Origin: Spiribacter sp. 1M189
GTDB taxonomy: Bacteria > Pseudomonadota > Gammaproteobacteria > Nitrococcales > Nitrococcaceae
Direction: 5' to 3'
DNA length: 64,000 nucleotides
Assembly: GCF_040838345.1 (NCBI RefSeq)
Contig: NZ_JBAKFF010000001.1
Location: 310,001-374,000, forward strand
The notes below the pieces were generated by a model. It saw only the letters and a list, made by a program, of their open reading frames with translations. It made no database searches and was not told where the DNA came from. Positions 7,301-16,594 of the stretch are shown piece by piece. The translations under genes were made by a program, and so were the position numbers. How positions within the stretch are numbered: the first letter of the stretch is position 1; every line of letters starts with the position of its first letter.

Positions 7301-8338
7301 TCAGCGGTCGTTCCGTTCAGGCGCCAGGCGGTTCAGGTGGCCCTCGGCCAGGCCGACATAACGGATGGCTCGGTCATCCCAGTCATTGCCGCCAAGGGCA
7401 TCCGAGTGATCGCGGTGACGGATGGCGAGGACTGCCCAGAGGAGTGCCCGGCGGGCGACGTAGAAATGCCAGAGTCCGGCCGGCGGGCACTCACCGGCTG
7501 CCTCGACGAACCGGTTCTGTAGCCGGCGAGCGGCCCTTATGGCGCCCATGCGCTCGCATTCCATGGCCAGGAAGGCGATCTCCTCGAGCGGATCCTGAAG
7601 ACGCAGCGCCCGGGAGAATTCGAGACAGTCGATGACCACCGGCTGGCCTGCGAAGTAGACATGCTCCGGGCGTAGATCGCCATGAACCTCCCGGATATGA
7701 CCCGTTCGGACCCGTTCCTCGATGAGTTGCTTCAATTCCCGGCCAAGGCGCTGCAGCGCCGATCCCAGATTGTCGAGGCCAAGGCTCCCGGGGCTTACGC
7801 CATGGCCTGCCAGTTCCTCGATCTCGTCGCTGATCTGCCGCTGCATGCGCTGCCAGTGTTCACCCGGCGAGAGCCACTCCGGCGGAGAACGCCGGTAAAA
7901 GGCGGCCAGCACGTCGACAAGGGCATCCAGGTCAGCGGGGTCGAGCCGGCCATGCCGAATCTGCCACTGCAGGTTTTGGCGCTCGTCCAGGCGCATCATC
8001 TGCACCAGGTAGTCATCCGCTTCCGCCGTGTCATCCTGGCGCCGGTGGAATGTTCCATCGGTACCGCGGCAGAGCGCGATCACGCCGAGGTAGACATCGG
8101 CGGCCAGCCGCCGGTTGAGATGGACCTCGCTCTGACAGGCCAGACGCCGCTCATGGGGTGTGTCGTGGTGCAGCAATGGCTCGTCGAGAGCCTTTTTGAG
8201 CTTGAATGCATAACGCCGGGTGAGGATGATCCAGGAGAAATGCGTTTCAATGCAGCTCGCCGGCCCGTCGTCCAGCGCCGACGGATCAGCAATAAGTGAC
8301 CGGACCATGCGCCGCTGCGATGCCAGGGGCGTGGGCAT
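7301..8338 (-). CDS. Aminoglycoside phosphotransferase-fold kinase domain protein (COG2187-like)
   Basis: 345-residue protein kinase-like (APH) fold protein. The catalytic loop is HGDLRPEH (219-226) and the metal-binding motif is IDCLEF (236-241), the pattern of the N-terminal half of two-domain proteins in which a P-loop kinase follows. Here the P-loop half is missing, so it is a stand-alone version. The physiological substrate is unknown; antibiotic modification should not be assumed. It follows selO by 3 bases on the same strand, so two kinase-fold enzymes share an operon. The start could also be the ATG at residue 11. Confidence 0.7.
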   Translation of the reverse strand: MPTPLASQRRMVRSLIADPSALDDGPASCIETHFSWIILTRRYAFKLKKALDEPLLHHDTPHERRLACQSEVHLNRRLAADVYLGVIALCRGTDGTFHRRQDDTAEADDYLVQMMRLDERQNLQWQIRHGRLDPADLDALVDVLAAFYRRSPPEWLSPGEHWQRMQRQISDEIEELAGHGVSPGSLGLDNLGSALQRLGRELKQLIEERVRTGHIREVHGDLRPEHVYFAGQPVVIDCLEFSRALRLQDPLEEIAFLAMECERMGAIRAARRLQNRFVEAAGECPPAGLWHFYVARRALLWAVLAIRHRDHSDALGGNDWDDRAIRYVGLAEGHLNRLAPERNDR

Positions 8339-8341
8339 GCC

Positions 8342-9850
8342 TCATGTCCCGCAGAAGGTGGCTGGAACGATCTCGCGGGGTCCGGGGGGTAGCGCCAGTT
8401 CCGGGAATCCCTCCGGCGACTGGTACGGGGTTTGCAGTGCATCGATCAGACGCCGGGTCGGTGCCAGGTCACCACCGCGGGCGGCCTCCAGGGCCATTTC
8501 GACGCGATGATTGCGCGGGATGACGGCCGGGTTTGCGGCTGTCATGCGGCGGATGCGGGCCGTTTCTTCGATTCCCTGCGCACGCAGACGCCCCGCGTAG
8601 TCGGCCAGCCAGTCTTCCACCCCCTCGTCATGGTCAAACCATTCACGCAGACGCTCCACCTGCTCGCGGTTGTCCGGCGGGCCTTGCATCAGTAATCGCC
8701 AGGTATTGGTGAAGTCCACCTCGTGCCGTGCCATGAGGGCGAGTAAGCGCTCCCCAAGTTCACTCACCGTGCTACCGGCGCACCTCGGGTCGTCCTCCGT
8801 TGCGGCGAGACCGAGCTTGCGGGCCAGCATGTGGTCATGGCCGATGGCGAAGCGATCCGGATACTCGCCGAGGACGGCCTCGGCGGCGTCCACGGCCGCG
8901 TTGTCGTCCTCATCCAGCAATGGCAACAGGCACTCGGCCAGGCGTGCGAGGTTCCAGTGCGCCATGCGTGGCTGCTGGTTCCAGGCATAACGGCCGTGCC
9001 GGTCCACCGAGCTGTAAACGCGATCGGGCCGGAAATGATCCATGAAGGCGCAGGGCCCGTAGTCCAGCGTTTCCCCGCTGAGGGTCATGTTGTCGGTGTT
9101 CATCACCCCATGGATGAAACCGACCCGTAGCCATTCGTTGACCAGTGTCGCTGTCCGCTCCATGACCGCCCGCAGCAACGCCAGGTAGCGCATCGGCGCC
9201 GGCTGCGCCCGCAGCGCCGGAAAATGCCACTCGATGGTGGTATCCGCCTGACACCGGAGGCCCGCCGTGTCGCCGCGATGAGCGTAGTACTCGAAGCTGC
9301 CAAAGCGCAGATGACTCGCCGCCACCCGGGTGAGCACGGCCCCCGGTTCCGGGCCGAACTGCCGATGAACCGTCTCTCCGGTCGTTGTCGCGGCGAGTGC
9401 CCGGGTGGTTGGTATGCCCAGGGCATGCATGGCCTCGCTGACTACGAATTCACGCAGGACCGGACCAAGGGCGGCCCGGCCGTCGCCGCCGCGGGAGAAC
9501 GGTGTCGGGCCCGAGCCCTTGAGCTGCAGGTCATGGCGCCGTCCGCTGCGGTCGGTCAACTGGCCGAGAACGACTGCACGCCCGTCACCCAGCTGGGGGA
9601 CGGGCTGGCCGAACTGGTGCCCCGCATAGGCGAGCGCAATCGGGACCGTCCCCTCGGGCAGCTCCGTGCCGGTCCACAGGCGCGCGGTGCGCTGGCTATC
9701 GGGCGATTCGTTGTCGATGCCCAGTTCCGCGGCCAGATCCCGGTTCCACAGCAGGAGTTCTGGATCGGCGGCGGCTACGGGTTCGCAGCGCCGGAAGCCA
9801 TCGGCCGGCAAGTGGGCCGGGTAGCGGTTTTCAAGCGTCGGGATTTCCAT
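8342..9850 (-). CDS. selO: Protein adenylyltransferase SelO (YdiU family)
   Basis: 502-residue pseudokinase-fold enzyme that transfers AMP from ATP to Ser/Thr/Tyr of target proteins and is linked to redox homeostasis. Recognisable blocks are the nucleotide-binding KGSGPTPFSRGGDGRA region, GVMNTDNMTLSG (the catalytic-loop equivalent) and DYGPCAFMD (the metal motif). The C-terminus ends in TFCGT, placing a cysteine at the position where some homologues have selenocysteine. Length is typical for the family. Divergent from dsbB, and 3 bases upstream of the APH-fold kinase gene. Confidence 0.93.
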   Translation of the reverse strand: MEIPTLENRYPAHLPADGFRRCEPVAAADPELLLWNRDLAAELGIDNESPDSQRTARLWTGTELPEGTVPIALAYAGHQFGQPVPQLGDGRAVVLGQLTDRSGRRHDLQLKGSGPTPFSRGGDGRAALGPVLREFVVSEAMHALGIPTTRALAATTTGETVHRQFGPEPGAVLTRVAASHLRFGSFEYYAHRGDTAGLRCQADTTIEWHFPALRAQPAPMRYLALLRAVMERTATLVNEWLRVGFIHGVMNTDNMTLSGETLDYGPCAFMDHFRPDRVYSSVDRHGRYAWNQQPRMAHWNLARLAECLLPLLDEDDNAAVDAAEAVLGEYPDRFAIGHDHMLARKLGLAATEDDPRCAGSTVSELGERLLALMARHEVDFTNTWRLLMQGPPDNREQVERLREWFDHDEGVEDWLADYAGRLRAQGIEETARIRRMTAANPAVIPRNHRVEMALEAARGGDLAPTRRLIDALQTPYQSPEGFPELALPPGPREIVPATFCGT

Positions 9851-9916
9851 GCCCGTACACTAACGCCTGTCGGGCGGAGCTGGCGAGGCGACGTCGTAAT
9901 CGGCAAACTGGCTCGC

Positions 9917-10429
9917 ATGCAGACCATTCACACTATGCATTGGCTGGCGCATCACCCCAGGCGTCTGAACCTGCTGCTCGCGCTGGTCTGTTTCGCGCTG
10001 GTGGCCGTCGCCGTGGCGCTGGAGGCGATCGCTGGCATGGAACCCTGTCCGCTGTGCGTGTTCCAGCGCATCGCCTTCCTGGGCATGGGCGCGGCCTTGT
10101 TGTTCGGCGTGTTCATGCCGGGTCGGCTGGCCGCCGGGCTGACCGGTCTGGCCGGGCTTGCCGGCGTCGGCCTTGCGTGGCGCCATCTCTGGCTACAGTC
10201 CCTGCCACCGGACCAGGTGCCTGCCTGCGGGCCGGGCCTGGACTATCTGCTGGATGCCTTTCCGTTGACGGAAGTGGTCAACATGGTGCTGTCGGGTTCC
10301 GGCGAATGCGCCGAGGTGGATTATGTCCTGGGTTTGAGTATCCCGGTCTGGACGTTGTTCGCTTACATTGGCGTAGGTGGCCTGGCCATTGTCATCAATG
10401 AGGCCGCCCGGCGGCGTCCGATCGCTTGA
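9917..10429 (+). CDS. dsbB: Disulfide bond formation protein DsbB
   Basis: 170-residue inner-membrane quinone reductase that reoxidises DsbA. Four transmembrane helices, first periplasmic loop cysteine pair CPLC (44-47) and the second-loop cysteines C104 and C131 are all present. The frame stays open back to 9224 over selO; the ATG at 9917 gives the family length (about 170-176), with a second candidate at 9935. No convincing ribosome-binding site is visible. The stop overlaps the start of the helicase gene by one base. Confidence 0.92.
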   Translation: MQTIHTMHWLAHHPRRLNLLLALVCFALVAVAVALEAIAGMEPCPLCVFQRIAFLGMGAALLFGVFMPGRLAAGLTGLAGLAGVGLAWRHLWLQSLPPDQVPACGPGLDYLLDAFPLTEVVNMVLSGSGECAEVDYVLGLSIPVWTLFAYIGVGGLAIVINEAARRRPIA

Positions 10430-12357
10430 TGACCGAATCCGGTGAGCTCGAACAGGCACTGGCGGCGGACGGGCCGCTGGCGGCGGTGTTGCCTGGCTAT
10501 GCGCCGCGCCCCGAGCAGCTCACCATGGCCCGCGCGGTGGCGAAGGCGATCGACGAGGAACAGGCGCTCGTGGTGGAGGCCGGCACCGGCACCGGCAAGA
10601 CGCTTGCCTATTTGATCCCGGCCCTGCAATCGGGCCAGCGGGTCATCATCTCCACCGGCACCCGCACTCTCCAGGATCAGCTCTTTCATCGCGATCTCCC
10701 CATTGCCTGTGCCGCGCTGGACCGGCCAGTGCGCACCTCGCTGCTGAAGGGCCGTGGCAATTATCTCTGTCTCTATCGAATGGAACGTACCCTTGAGGGC
10801 GGTCGCCTGGAGAGCCGCGAAATGGCCGACCAGTTGCAGCGCCTCCGGTCCTGGGGGGGGATCACGAAGCGTGGTGATCTTGCCGAAGCGCCGGTGGGGA
10901 ACATTGATGGGCGTCTGCTACCCCGGGTGACTTCAACCGCGGATAACTGCCTCGGGCAGAATTGCCCGCTGTATGCCGACTGCTTCCTTATGGAGGCGCG
11001 GCGCGAGGCTCAGGAAGCCGATGTCGTGGTCATTAACCATCATCTGCTGATGGCCGACTGGGCCCTGCGCGAAGGCGGCTTTGGCGAGGTCCTGCCGGCG
11101 GCCGATGTGACGATTCTGGATGAGGCCCACCAGCTGCCAGAGACCGCGGCGCGCTTTTTCGGCGTCACGGTCTCCAGTCGCCAGCTCCAGGATCTCGTCC
11201 GCGATATACGCCTTGAGCAGCAGCGGGAGGCGGGGGATTCCGCAGCCCTGTCGGAGCAGGCCGGCGTTGTTGAACGCTGCACCGCCGAGCTGCGGCTTGC
11301 ACTGGGCGATTCGCTAAGGCGCGCGTGGGTGGAGGTCGACCCGCAGGCCGCCCAGGCCGCCAGGGCGCTTGCCGAGGCCTTGCATGATCTGGTCGAGGGG
11401 CTGGCCCCGCAGGCAGTGCGTGGCCGGGGCCTGGAGAACTGTCATCGACGAAGCGATGAGCTGTACACGGCATTGCAGACCTTCCTCGCCGACGACGCCG
11501 ACAGTGGCCGGGTCGGCTGGGTGGAGACGCGCGGGCAGGGATTTGCCCTGCGCCTGACTCCGCTGGATGTCGCCGATCACTTCGAGGCCAGTCGAGCCCG
11601 CCATGGCCGCGCATGGATCCTGACCTCGGCGACGCTCGCGGTGGACGGGCGCTTTGACCATTTCCAGAAGCGGCTCGGACTCGAGGCAGCGGAGACACTG
11701 CGCCTCGACAGCCCCTTCGATTACGCCTCGAACACACTGCTCTATGTCCCCGAGTCGGTGCCTGAGCCCCGCGATCCGCGATTCAACGAGGCCTACCTGA
11801 ATGCCGTAGAGCCGGTGCTGGAGGCGAGCGGTGGCAGGGCTTTTCTGCTTTTCACCAGCCATCGTGCGCTCCGGCAGGCAGCCGACTGGCTGCGCTCGCG
11901 GGACTGGTCCGGCCTTCTGGTGCAGGGCGAGGCGGCCCCGAAGCAGCTCCTCGAGCGCTTTCGTGAGACGCCGGGTGCCGTGCTGCTAGGTACCCAGTCG
12001 TTCTGGGAGGGAGTCGACGTGCGTGGCCCGGCGCTCTCCTGCGTGATGATCGATCGGCTGCCGTTTGCCTCGCCCGGTGATCCGGTGTTGCAGGCGCGGG
12101 TGGCCTGGTTGCGAGAGCAGGGGCGAAGCCCCTTTGGCGAGTATCAGATACCCGAGGCCGTCATCGGCCTGCGCCAGGGTGTCGGGCGATTGATCCGCGA
12201 CGTTAGTGACCGGGGTGTGCTTGTCCTCGGTGATACGCGGATTCTGGGCAAGTCATACGGCAGGCTCTTTCGCAAAAGCCTGCCGCCCATGCCGCTCGTC
12301 CGCGACCTCGAGCCGGTCGAGGCGTTCTTCGCGGATCAGTCCTCGACGAGCTCGTAG
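10429..12357 (+). CDS. ATP-dependent DNA helicase, DinG/YoaA family (XPD-like, Fe-S)
   Basis: 642-residue superfamily 2 5'-3' helicase. Walker A is AGTGTGKT (51-58), followed by four iron-sulfur ligands C114, C174, C179 and C185, DEAH box at 231-234 and a C-terminal helicase domain ending with a QGVGRLIR motif VI. Length and the Fe-S spacing fit YoaA/DinG, which resolve stalled forks, R-loops or damaged DNA. The ATG at 10429 overlaps the dsbB stop by one base; a TTG one codon earlier is unlikely. The 3' end overlaps convergent ectC by 22 bases. Confidence 0.9.
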   Translation: MTESGELEQALAADGPLAAVLPGYAPRPEQLTMARAVAKAIDEEQALVVEAGTGTGKTLAYLIPALQSGQRVIISTGTRTLQDQLFHRDLPIACAALDRPVRTSLLKGRGNYLCLYRMERTLEGGRLESREMADQLQRLRSWGGITKRGDLAEAPVGNIDGRLLPRVTSTADNCLGQNCPLYADCFLMEARREAQEADVVVINHHLLMADWALREGGFGEVLPAADVTILDEAHQLPETAARFFGVTVSSRQLQDLVRDIRLEQQREAGDSAALSEQAGVVERCTAELRLALGDSLRRAWVEVDPQAAQAARALAEALHDLVEGLAPQAVRGRGLENCHRRSDELYTALQTFLADDADSGRVGWVETRGQGFALRLTPLDVADHFEASRARHGRAWILTSATLAVDGRFDHFQKRLGLEAAETLRLDSPFDYASNTLLYVPESVPEPRDPRFNEAYLNAVEPVLEASGGRAFLLFTSHRALRQAADWLRSRDWSGLLVQGEAAPKQLLERFRETPGAVLLGTQSFWEGVDVRGPALSCVMIDRLPFASPGDPVLQARVAWLREQGRSPFGEYQIPEAVIGLRQGVGRLIRDVSDRGVLVLGDTRILGKSYGRLFRKSLPPMPLVRDLEPVEAFFADQSSTSS

Positions 12358-12725
12358 GAGCCGTCTTCATCGTGGGTCTCGCGACCCGTGACCGGCGGAT
12401 TGAAGGCACAGATCAGCCGCATGTCTTCGGTGCCGCCGCGCAGTGTATGGCGATCGTGCTGGTCGAGGGCGTAGAGGACGCCGTCGCGGATCTCATGCAC
12501 CTCGCCGGTGGCCAGATCCTCGACGCTGCCGTTGCCGGAGACGCAGTAGACCGCCTCCAGGTGATTCTTGTACCAGAGGGTCATTTCCGCACCGGCGGGG
12601 ATGATGGTCTCGTGGAAGGAAAAGCCCATTCCGTCTTTCTTGAGCAGCAGGCGGCGGCTGGTCCAGCCGGGGCCCGTGACTTCGCGATCCGAGCCCTTGA
12701 TGTCGTTAACGTCAACGATTTTCAT
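12336..12725 (-). CDS. ectC: L-ectoine synthase
   Basis: 129-residue cupin enzyme that cyclises N-gamma-acetyl-L-2,4-diaminobutyrate to ectoine, the compatible solute used against osmotic stress. The sequence begins MKIVDVNDI and contains the EctC signature [19 protein letters not shown], the [10 protein letters not shown] metal/substrate region and [14 protein letters not shown]. The ATG at 12725 was chosen because the protein then has exactly the family length; the open frame extends further but into ectA. It begins 11 bases after the ectA stop. EctB, the transaminase normally between ectA and ectC, is missing here. Confidence 0.96.
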   Translation of the reverse strand: MKIVDVNDIKGSDREVTGPGWTSRRLLLKKDGMGFSFHETIIPAGAEMTLWYKNHLEAVYCVSGNGSVEDLATGEVHEIRDGVLYALDQHDRHTLRGGTEDMRLICAFNPPVTGRETHDEDGSYELVED

Positions 12726-12736
12726 TGCAGTTTTCC

Positions 12737-13270
12737 TTATGGTGCCAGTCGGTTGAGTGCCGACGGTCGGTAGGGGCCAATGGTGAACAGTTCCTCCGCC
12801 GAATGACCCGGCTCGGGGAAGTCCTCCGCCGCAAAGCAGGGGCTGATCCGGCACTCGGTATCGAGCTCCCGCGCCATGGACTGGAAAAGCGCCCGAGAGG
12901 CCTCATTCTCCGGCGCGATCGTGGTCTCCAGGAGGCTGGCCCGATCGGCGCCTGGCTGGCGCAGGAAGGCGGCGATCAAGCGTTTGCCAAGCCCCTTGCC
13001 CTGCAGGCCCGGGCGGATCCCCACCTGCCAGAGAAAGACGACCTCGGGATGACGAGGGCGGCGGTAGCCGCTGGCGAAGCCCACGATCCGGCCGTCATGT
13101 TCGGCGACCACGCAGGTGTCCGAGAAGTCCCTCGCCAGCAGCATATACAGATAGCTCGAGTTGAGATCGAGCGTGCCCGTGTCACGGGCGACGGCCCAGA
13201 GGGCGCCCCCTTCGTCAGTGCGCGGTGAGCGCAACCGAATGCCCTGGTCGGGGATTTCTTCGTCGGTCAA
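12737..13270 (-). CDS. ectA: L-2,4-diaminobutyrate N-acetyltransferase
   Basis: GNAT-fold acetyltransferase catalysing the second step of ectoine synthesis, acetyl-CoA plus diaminobutyrate. The region [16 protein letters not shown] and the acetyl-CoA loop [11 protein letters not shown] are typical of EctA, as is [16 protein letters not shown]. Two starts compete. A TTG at 13270 has a good AGGAG six bases upstream and gives 177 residues; an ATG at 13303 gives 188 residues but has no visible ribosome-binding site. I prefer 13270. Followed by ectC in the same transcript, without ectB. Confidence 0.92.
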   Translation of the reverse strand: MTDEEIPDQGIRLRSPRTDEGGALWAVARDTGTLDLNSSYLYMLLARDFSDTCVVAEHDGRIVGFASGYRRPRHPEVVFLWQVGIRPGLQGKGLGKRLIAAFLRQPGADRASLLETTIAPENEASRALFQSMARELDTECRISPCFAAEDFPEPGHSAEELFTIGPYRPSALNRLAP

Positions 13271-13422
13271 TCGTGACTCCTGATGATCTGCGTGAATGAC
13301 CATGGCGATGTTAGCAATGCCTGCGCGAAAACCGCCAATAAAAACGTGGTCAAGCGCAGAATCGTGGACTATCCTCTCGGCATTGGCGGAGTGTTCGCTC
13401 ACGCCCGTTTCCGGTACGCCTC

Positions 13423-14712
13423 ATGCATCACACGCTGTCGCCTTTCATCGCGCTGTTCGCCTCGTTTGGTCTGCTGCTCACCGGCGGGGGGCTTTTGACC
13501 ACGCTGGTCGGTGTGCGCATGTCGGAGGAGGCGTTCGCCACCGAGCTCATCGGCGTCGTCACCGCCTGTTATTCGGTGGGCTTCGTGATGGCGACCCGGG
13601 TCTGCGCGGGCATCATCTCGCGCGTTGGACATATCCGCAGTTTCGCGGCTTTCGCGGCGATGGCGGCGATCAGCACGCTCGCCTATCCGCTGCTGATCGA
13701 GCCCTGGCTCTGGGCCGCCATGCGGCTGGTCTACGGGTTCAGTCTGGCCGGCCTGTACATGGTCACCGAGAGCTGGCTCAACGACCGCACCCCGAGTGAG
13801 CGACGCGGACAGGTCCTGAGTGTCTACAGCATTGTCAGCTATGTCGGGCTCGGTGGCGGGCAGTTCCTCCTGCTGACCGGTCGTGCTGGCAGTTTCGAAC
13901 TCTTCAGCCTGGCAGCCATGCTGATTGCCGCGGCGGTGGTGCCGGTGACCATTACCCGCATCACATCGCCGGAACTGCCGGTAGTCGAGCGGGTGGGTCT
14001 GCGGGGTCTGTTCGATGCGTCACCCCTGGGGATGGTTGGCTCAGCGCTCGCCGGCACGATCAACGGGGCTTTCCTCGGGCTGGCGCCTGTCTATGCCCGC
14101 AGCACCGGCTTTAGCGACGCCGGCATTGCGCTGCTGATGGGGCTGAGCATCCTCGGCGGTTTCCTGCTGCAGTGGCCCATCGGCCATCTCTCCGATCGTT
14201 TCAACCGCCGTGATGTGCTCATGGGGGTGAGCTTCTCGATGATGGCCTGCAGCCTGGCGATTGTTTTCTCGACGGGTCGTAGCGAACTGGCCATTATCGC
14301 GCTGGGCGTGCTCTGGGGCGGGCTGGCCTTCACGCTCTACCCAATCTCATTGTCCCTTGCCAACGACTTTCTCGAACCGCGTCAGATGCTCGGCGCCAGT
14401 GCCAGCCTGCTGCTGGTGCATGGTGCGGGCATGATCGCTGGTCCGCTGATCGCCTCGCAGCTCATGGCGATCATTGGCGCCCCCGGGCTTTTCTGGACCC
14501 TTGCTGGCGCCGGACTGCTCCTGGGCGGCTTCGCCTGGTTGCGCCAGCAGGTCGGGCCACCCATTCCCGTGGGCGAGCCATCGACCTACCGGGTGGTGCC
14601 GCGGGAGGGCGTCTATGCCGGTGGGCTGGATCCGCGCTACGAGGAAGCCCAGCTGGAATTCGACTTCGAGGCCGATAGCCCCGAGCCTCCCGAACCTGAG
14701 GCTGAACCATGA
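13423..14712 (+). CDS. MFS transporter, YcaD-like
   Basis: 429-residue major facilitator with twelve predicted membrane segments. It carries the MFS loop motif between segments 2 and 3 in degenerate form and its repeat in GHLSDRFNRRDVL between segments 8 and 9; the SLAGLYMVTESWLNDR stretch is characteristic of YcaD/YfkF-type transporters. An acidic, Pro-rich soluble tail of about 40 residues follows. Substrate unknown. The stop overlaps the tsaB start (ATGA), so the two are translationally coupled. Divergent from ectAC. Confidence 0.83.
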   Translation: MHHTLSPFIALFASFGLLLTGGGLLTTLVGVRMSEEAFATELIGVVTACYSVGFVMATRVCAGIISRVGHIRSFAAFAAMAAISTLAYPLLIEPWLWAAMRLVYGFSLAGLYMVTESWLNDRTPSERRGQVLSVYSIVSYVGLGGGQFLLLTGRAGSFELFSLAAMLIAAAVVPVTITRITSPELPVVERVGLRGLFDASPLGMVGSALAGTINGAFLGLAPVYARSTGFSDAGIALLMGLSILGGFLLQWPIGHLSDRFNRRDVLMGVSFSMMACSLAIVFSTGRSELAIIALGVLWGGLAFTLYPISLSLANDFLEPRQMLGASASLLLVHGAGMIAGPLIASQLMAIIGAPGLFWTLAGAGLLLGGFAWLRQQVGPPIPVGEPSTYRVVPREGVYAGGLDPRYEEAQLEFDFEADSPEPPEPEAEP

Positions 14713-15401
14713 CATCGTCTCCCATTATGCTGGGGCTGGATGCCAGCACCGGTACCTGTTCCGTGGCCCTTGCCGTTGGTGACGCGATCCACACCCGCCT
14801 GCAACGGCAGCCCAAGGGGCATGCCGCGTTGTTGTTGGCGCTTGCCGACGAACTGCTCGCTGAGGCAGGGCTCGCCCGCAGAATGGTGGATGCGATCGCC
14901 TGCACCCGTGGACCGGGCGGATTCACCGGTGTGCGAATCGGTGTGGGTGTCGCCCAGGGCCTGGCGCTGGGGCTAGACCGGCCGGTCGTGCCGCTGTCGA
15001 CCCTGCAGGTGCTCGCCGAAACGGCTATCCGGCAACAGCCCCGGGGTGATGGCGTCCTGGTCCTGCTTGACGCGCGCATGGGCGAAGTCTATGGCGGGCT
15101 TTACCGTCACGAGCGCAATGCGCCGGGGACGAGCACGGTAGTGGACGCGGAATGGTTGGGCCCGCCGCTGCCACCCAGCCTTCCATCCGGTGAGTGGGCT
15201 GGTGCAGGAAGCGGTTTTGCGGCCTATCCTGACCTGGCTTCAATGGTGGGTCTTCATTCGGTCGAAGCCGACTGCGTCCCCGATATGGGGTCGGCCATGC
15301 CGCTGGCGCGACGCCGGCTCGCCGCCGGCGAGGGCGTGCCGGGTCATTGCCTCGAGCCGGTGTATCTCAGAAATCGGGTTGCTGATCCACCGGCAACTTG
15401 A
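14709..15401 (+). CDS. tsaB: tRNA threonylcarbamoyladenosine biosynthesis protein TsaB
   Basis: 230-residue ASKHA-fold protein that scaffolds TsaD and TsaE when threonylcarbamoyl is attached to A37 of ANN-decoding tRNAs. The N-terminal LGLDASTGTCSVAL phosphate-like motif and CTRGPGGFTGVRIGV, the hallmark of TsaB, are clear, and length is as expected. Its catalytic metal-binding histidines are absent, as in all TsaB. Overlaps the MFS stop by four bases. An Hsp20 gene with its own apparent promoter follows. Confidence 0.95.
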   Translation: MTSSPIMLGLDASTGTCSVALAVGDAIHTRLQRQPKGHAALLLALADELLAEAGLARRMVDAIACTRGPGGFTGVRIGVGVAQGLALGLDRPVVPLSTLQVLAETAIRQQPRGDGVLVLLDARMGEVYGGLYRHERNAPGTSTVVDAEWLGPPLPPSLPSGEWAGAGSGFAAYPDLASMVGLHSVEADCVPDMGSAMPLARRRLAAGEGVPGHCLEPVYLRNRVADPPAT

Positions 15402-15425
15402 AAAGCGGGATGGGAGTCCGCAGAT
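15397..15425 (+). promoter_or_regulatory. Candidate sigma-32 heat-shock promoter for hsp20
   Basis: CTTGAA (15397-15402, overlapping the tsaB stop) is followed after 15 bases by CCGCAGAT, matching the -10 consensus CCCCATNT at five of seven defined positions. It would give a leader of about 50 bases before the hsp20 start. In that leader TCCTGA (15425-15430) can pair exactly with TCAGGA (15469-15474), masking part of the Shine-Dalgarno. Confidence 0.4.
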
Positions 15426-15483
15426 CCTGATTCAGGGAGGGATGAATAGGATATTCAAACCACTGATCTCAGGAGGTAACGAC

Positions 15484-15930
15484 ATGGATCTCAAACCCTA
15501 TCGTCCCATGGGAGGCCTTTTTGACCTCCATCGCGAGCTCAACCGTTTCTTCGATTCGCCGTGGGCCACGACGACGCCGGATGGCTCCACCGTGGAGACC
15601 AGCCAGTGGGTGCCGGCGGTGGATATCCGTGAGTCCGATGACCACTATGAAGTCGAGGCCGATATTCCGGGCGTCAAGCCCAGCGACATTGAGGTCACCA
15701 TGGAACACGGCATGCTCAGCATTCAGGGCGAGCGCCACTACGAGTCGAGCAGGGAAGAGCATGGCGCACGCCGCCTGGAGCGCTCTCACGGCGTGTTTTA
15801 CCGGCGTTTCGCGCTGCCGGATGATGCCGATCCGGATGCCATCGAGGCGAAGGGCGACAATGGTGTGCTGACCGTGACCATTGGCAAGCAGAAGCAAGCC
15901 CACAGCCGGCGCATTCCGGTTAAGCATTGA
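15484..15930 (+). CDS. Hsp20/IbpA-type small heat shock protein
   Basis: 148-residue ATP-independent holdase that keeps unfolding proteins soluble for DnaK/ClpB. An N-terminal arm (MGGLFDLHRELNRFF) precedes the alpha-crystallin domain (about 40-138) with the conserved GVLTVTIGK strand, and the C-terminus carries the oligomerisation motif IPV three residues before the end. The start at 15484 has a strong AGGAGGT. The open frame reads farther upstream into tsaB but that is not coding. A sigma-32-like promoter and a possible RNA thermometer precede it. Confidence 0.94.
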   Translation: MDLKPYRPMGGLFDLHRELNRFFDSPWATTTPDGSTVETSQWVPAVDIRESDDHYEVEADIPGVKPSDIEVTMEHGMLSIQGERHYESSREEHGARRLERSHGVFYRRFALPDDADPDAIEAKGDNGVLTVTIGKQKQAHSRRIPVKH

Positions 15931-15992
15931 GACCGGACGGGGTTTCACGCATCGGCCGATGGGCTTAGGCTTGGGACTGCCAGCAGGAGCCC

Positions 15993-16538
15993 ATGCCGAT
16001 GCGTGATCCACTTGACAGCGATTTCTCCGGTCAGACGGTGGTCAGCCCCTTCCCAGGTGAAGGGCACGATCACCAGCAGTGCATCGACCAGGCACTGGCC
16101 GAGGCCGAGCGACTCTGTGCCGCTCGGGGGCGGCGTCTGACGCCGCTTCGGCGCCGCGTCCTCGAACTGATCTGGGACAGCCACCAGCCGGTCAAGGCCT
16201 ATGATCTGCTGGCGCGGCTGCAGGCCGACTCGGCATCCGCTGCACCGCCGACCGTCTATCGGGCGCTCGACTTCCTCATGGCCGAACGCCTGGTCCATCG
16301 CCTGGCTTCCATGAATGCCTACGTCGGCTGTGGTCACCCCGGGCATCGACACACGGGGCAGTTTCTCATCTGCCGATGCTGCCATGCAGTGGCTGAAATG
16401 GATGATCCCGATATTGAATCGATGCTGGACTCCCGCGCCAGCGACCTCGGGTTTGCCCTGGTGGATCAGACCATCGAGCTCGAGGGGCTATGCCCCCGCT
16501 GCCGGGGCGGGCATGCCCTGGCTGAGGTCTCAGGCTAG
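15993..16538 (+). CDS. zur: Fur-family regulator, zinc uptake regulator Zur
   Basis: 181-residue metalloregulator. The N-terminal winged helix (about 45-105, with PPTVYRALDFL as recognition helix) is followed by a dimerisation domain with two CxxC pairs (C127/C130 and C167/C170) that hold structural zinc, plus C113 and several histidines for the sensing site. An N-terminal extension of about 40 residues and the CGHPGHRH segment are more like Zur than Fur. No zinc transporter genes are adjacent. A start at the ATG two codons downstream is also possible. Confidence 0.82.
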   Translation: MPMRDPLDSDFSGQTVVSPFPGEGHDHQQCIDQALAEAERLCAARGRRLTPLRRRVLELIWDSHQPVKAYDLLARLQADSASAAPPTVYRALDFLMAERLVHRLASMNAYVGCGHPGHRHTGQFLICRCCHAVAEMDDPDIESMLDSRASDLGFALVDQTIELEGLCPRCRGGHALAEVSG

Positions 16539-16594
16539 GCTCCTCCGCCGAGCGGCATTTGCCGCCATTCAATGCTGCCGACTATCCTTCACGT

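Noticed and set aside
9224-10429. 401-residue version of DsbB
   Set aside because: The N-terminal 231 residues are the reverse of selO; DsbB length fits a start at 9917.
15931-15992. CATCGGCCGATG palindrome after hsp20 as a terminator
   Set aside because: Perfect stem but no T-run on either strand and a minimal loop; not reported as terminator.
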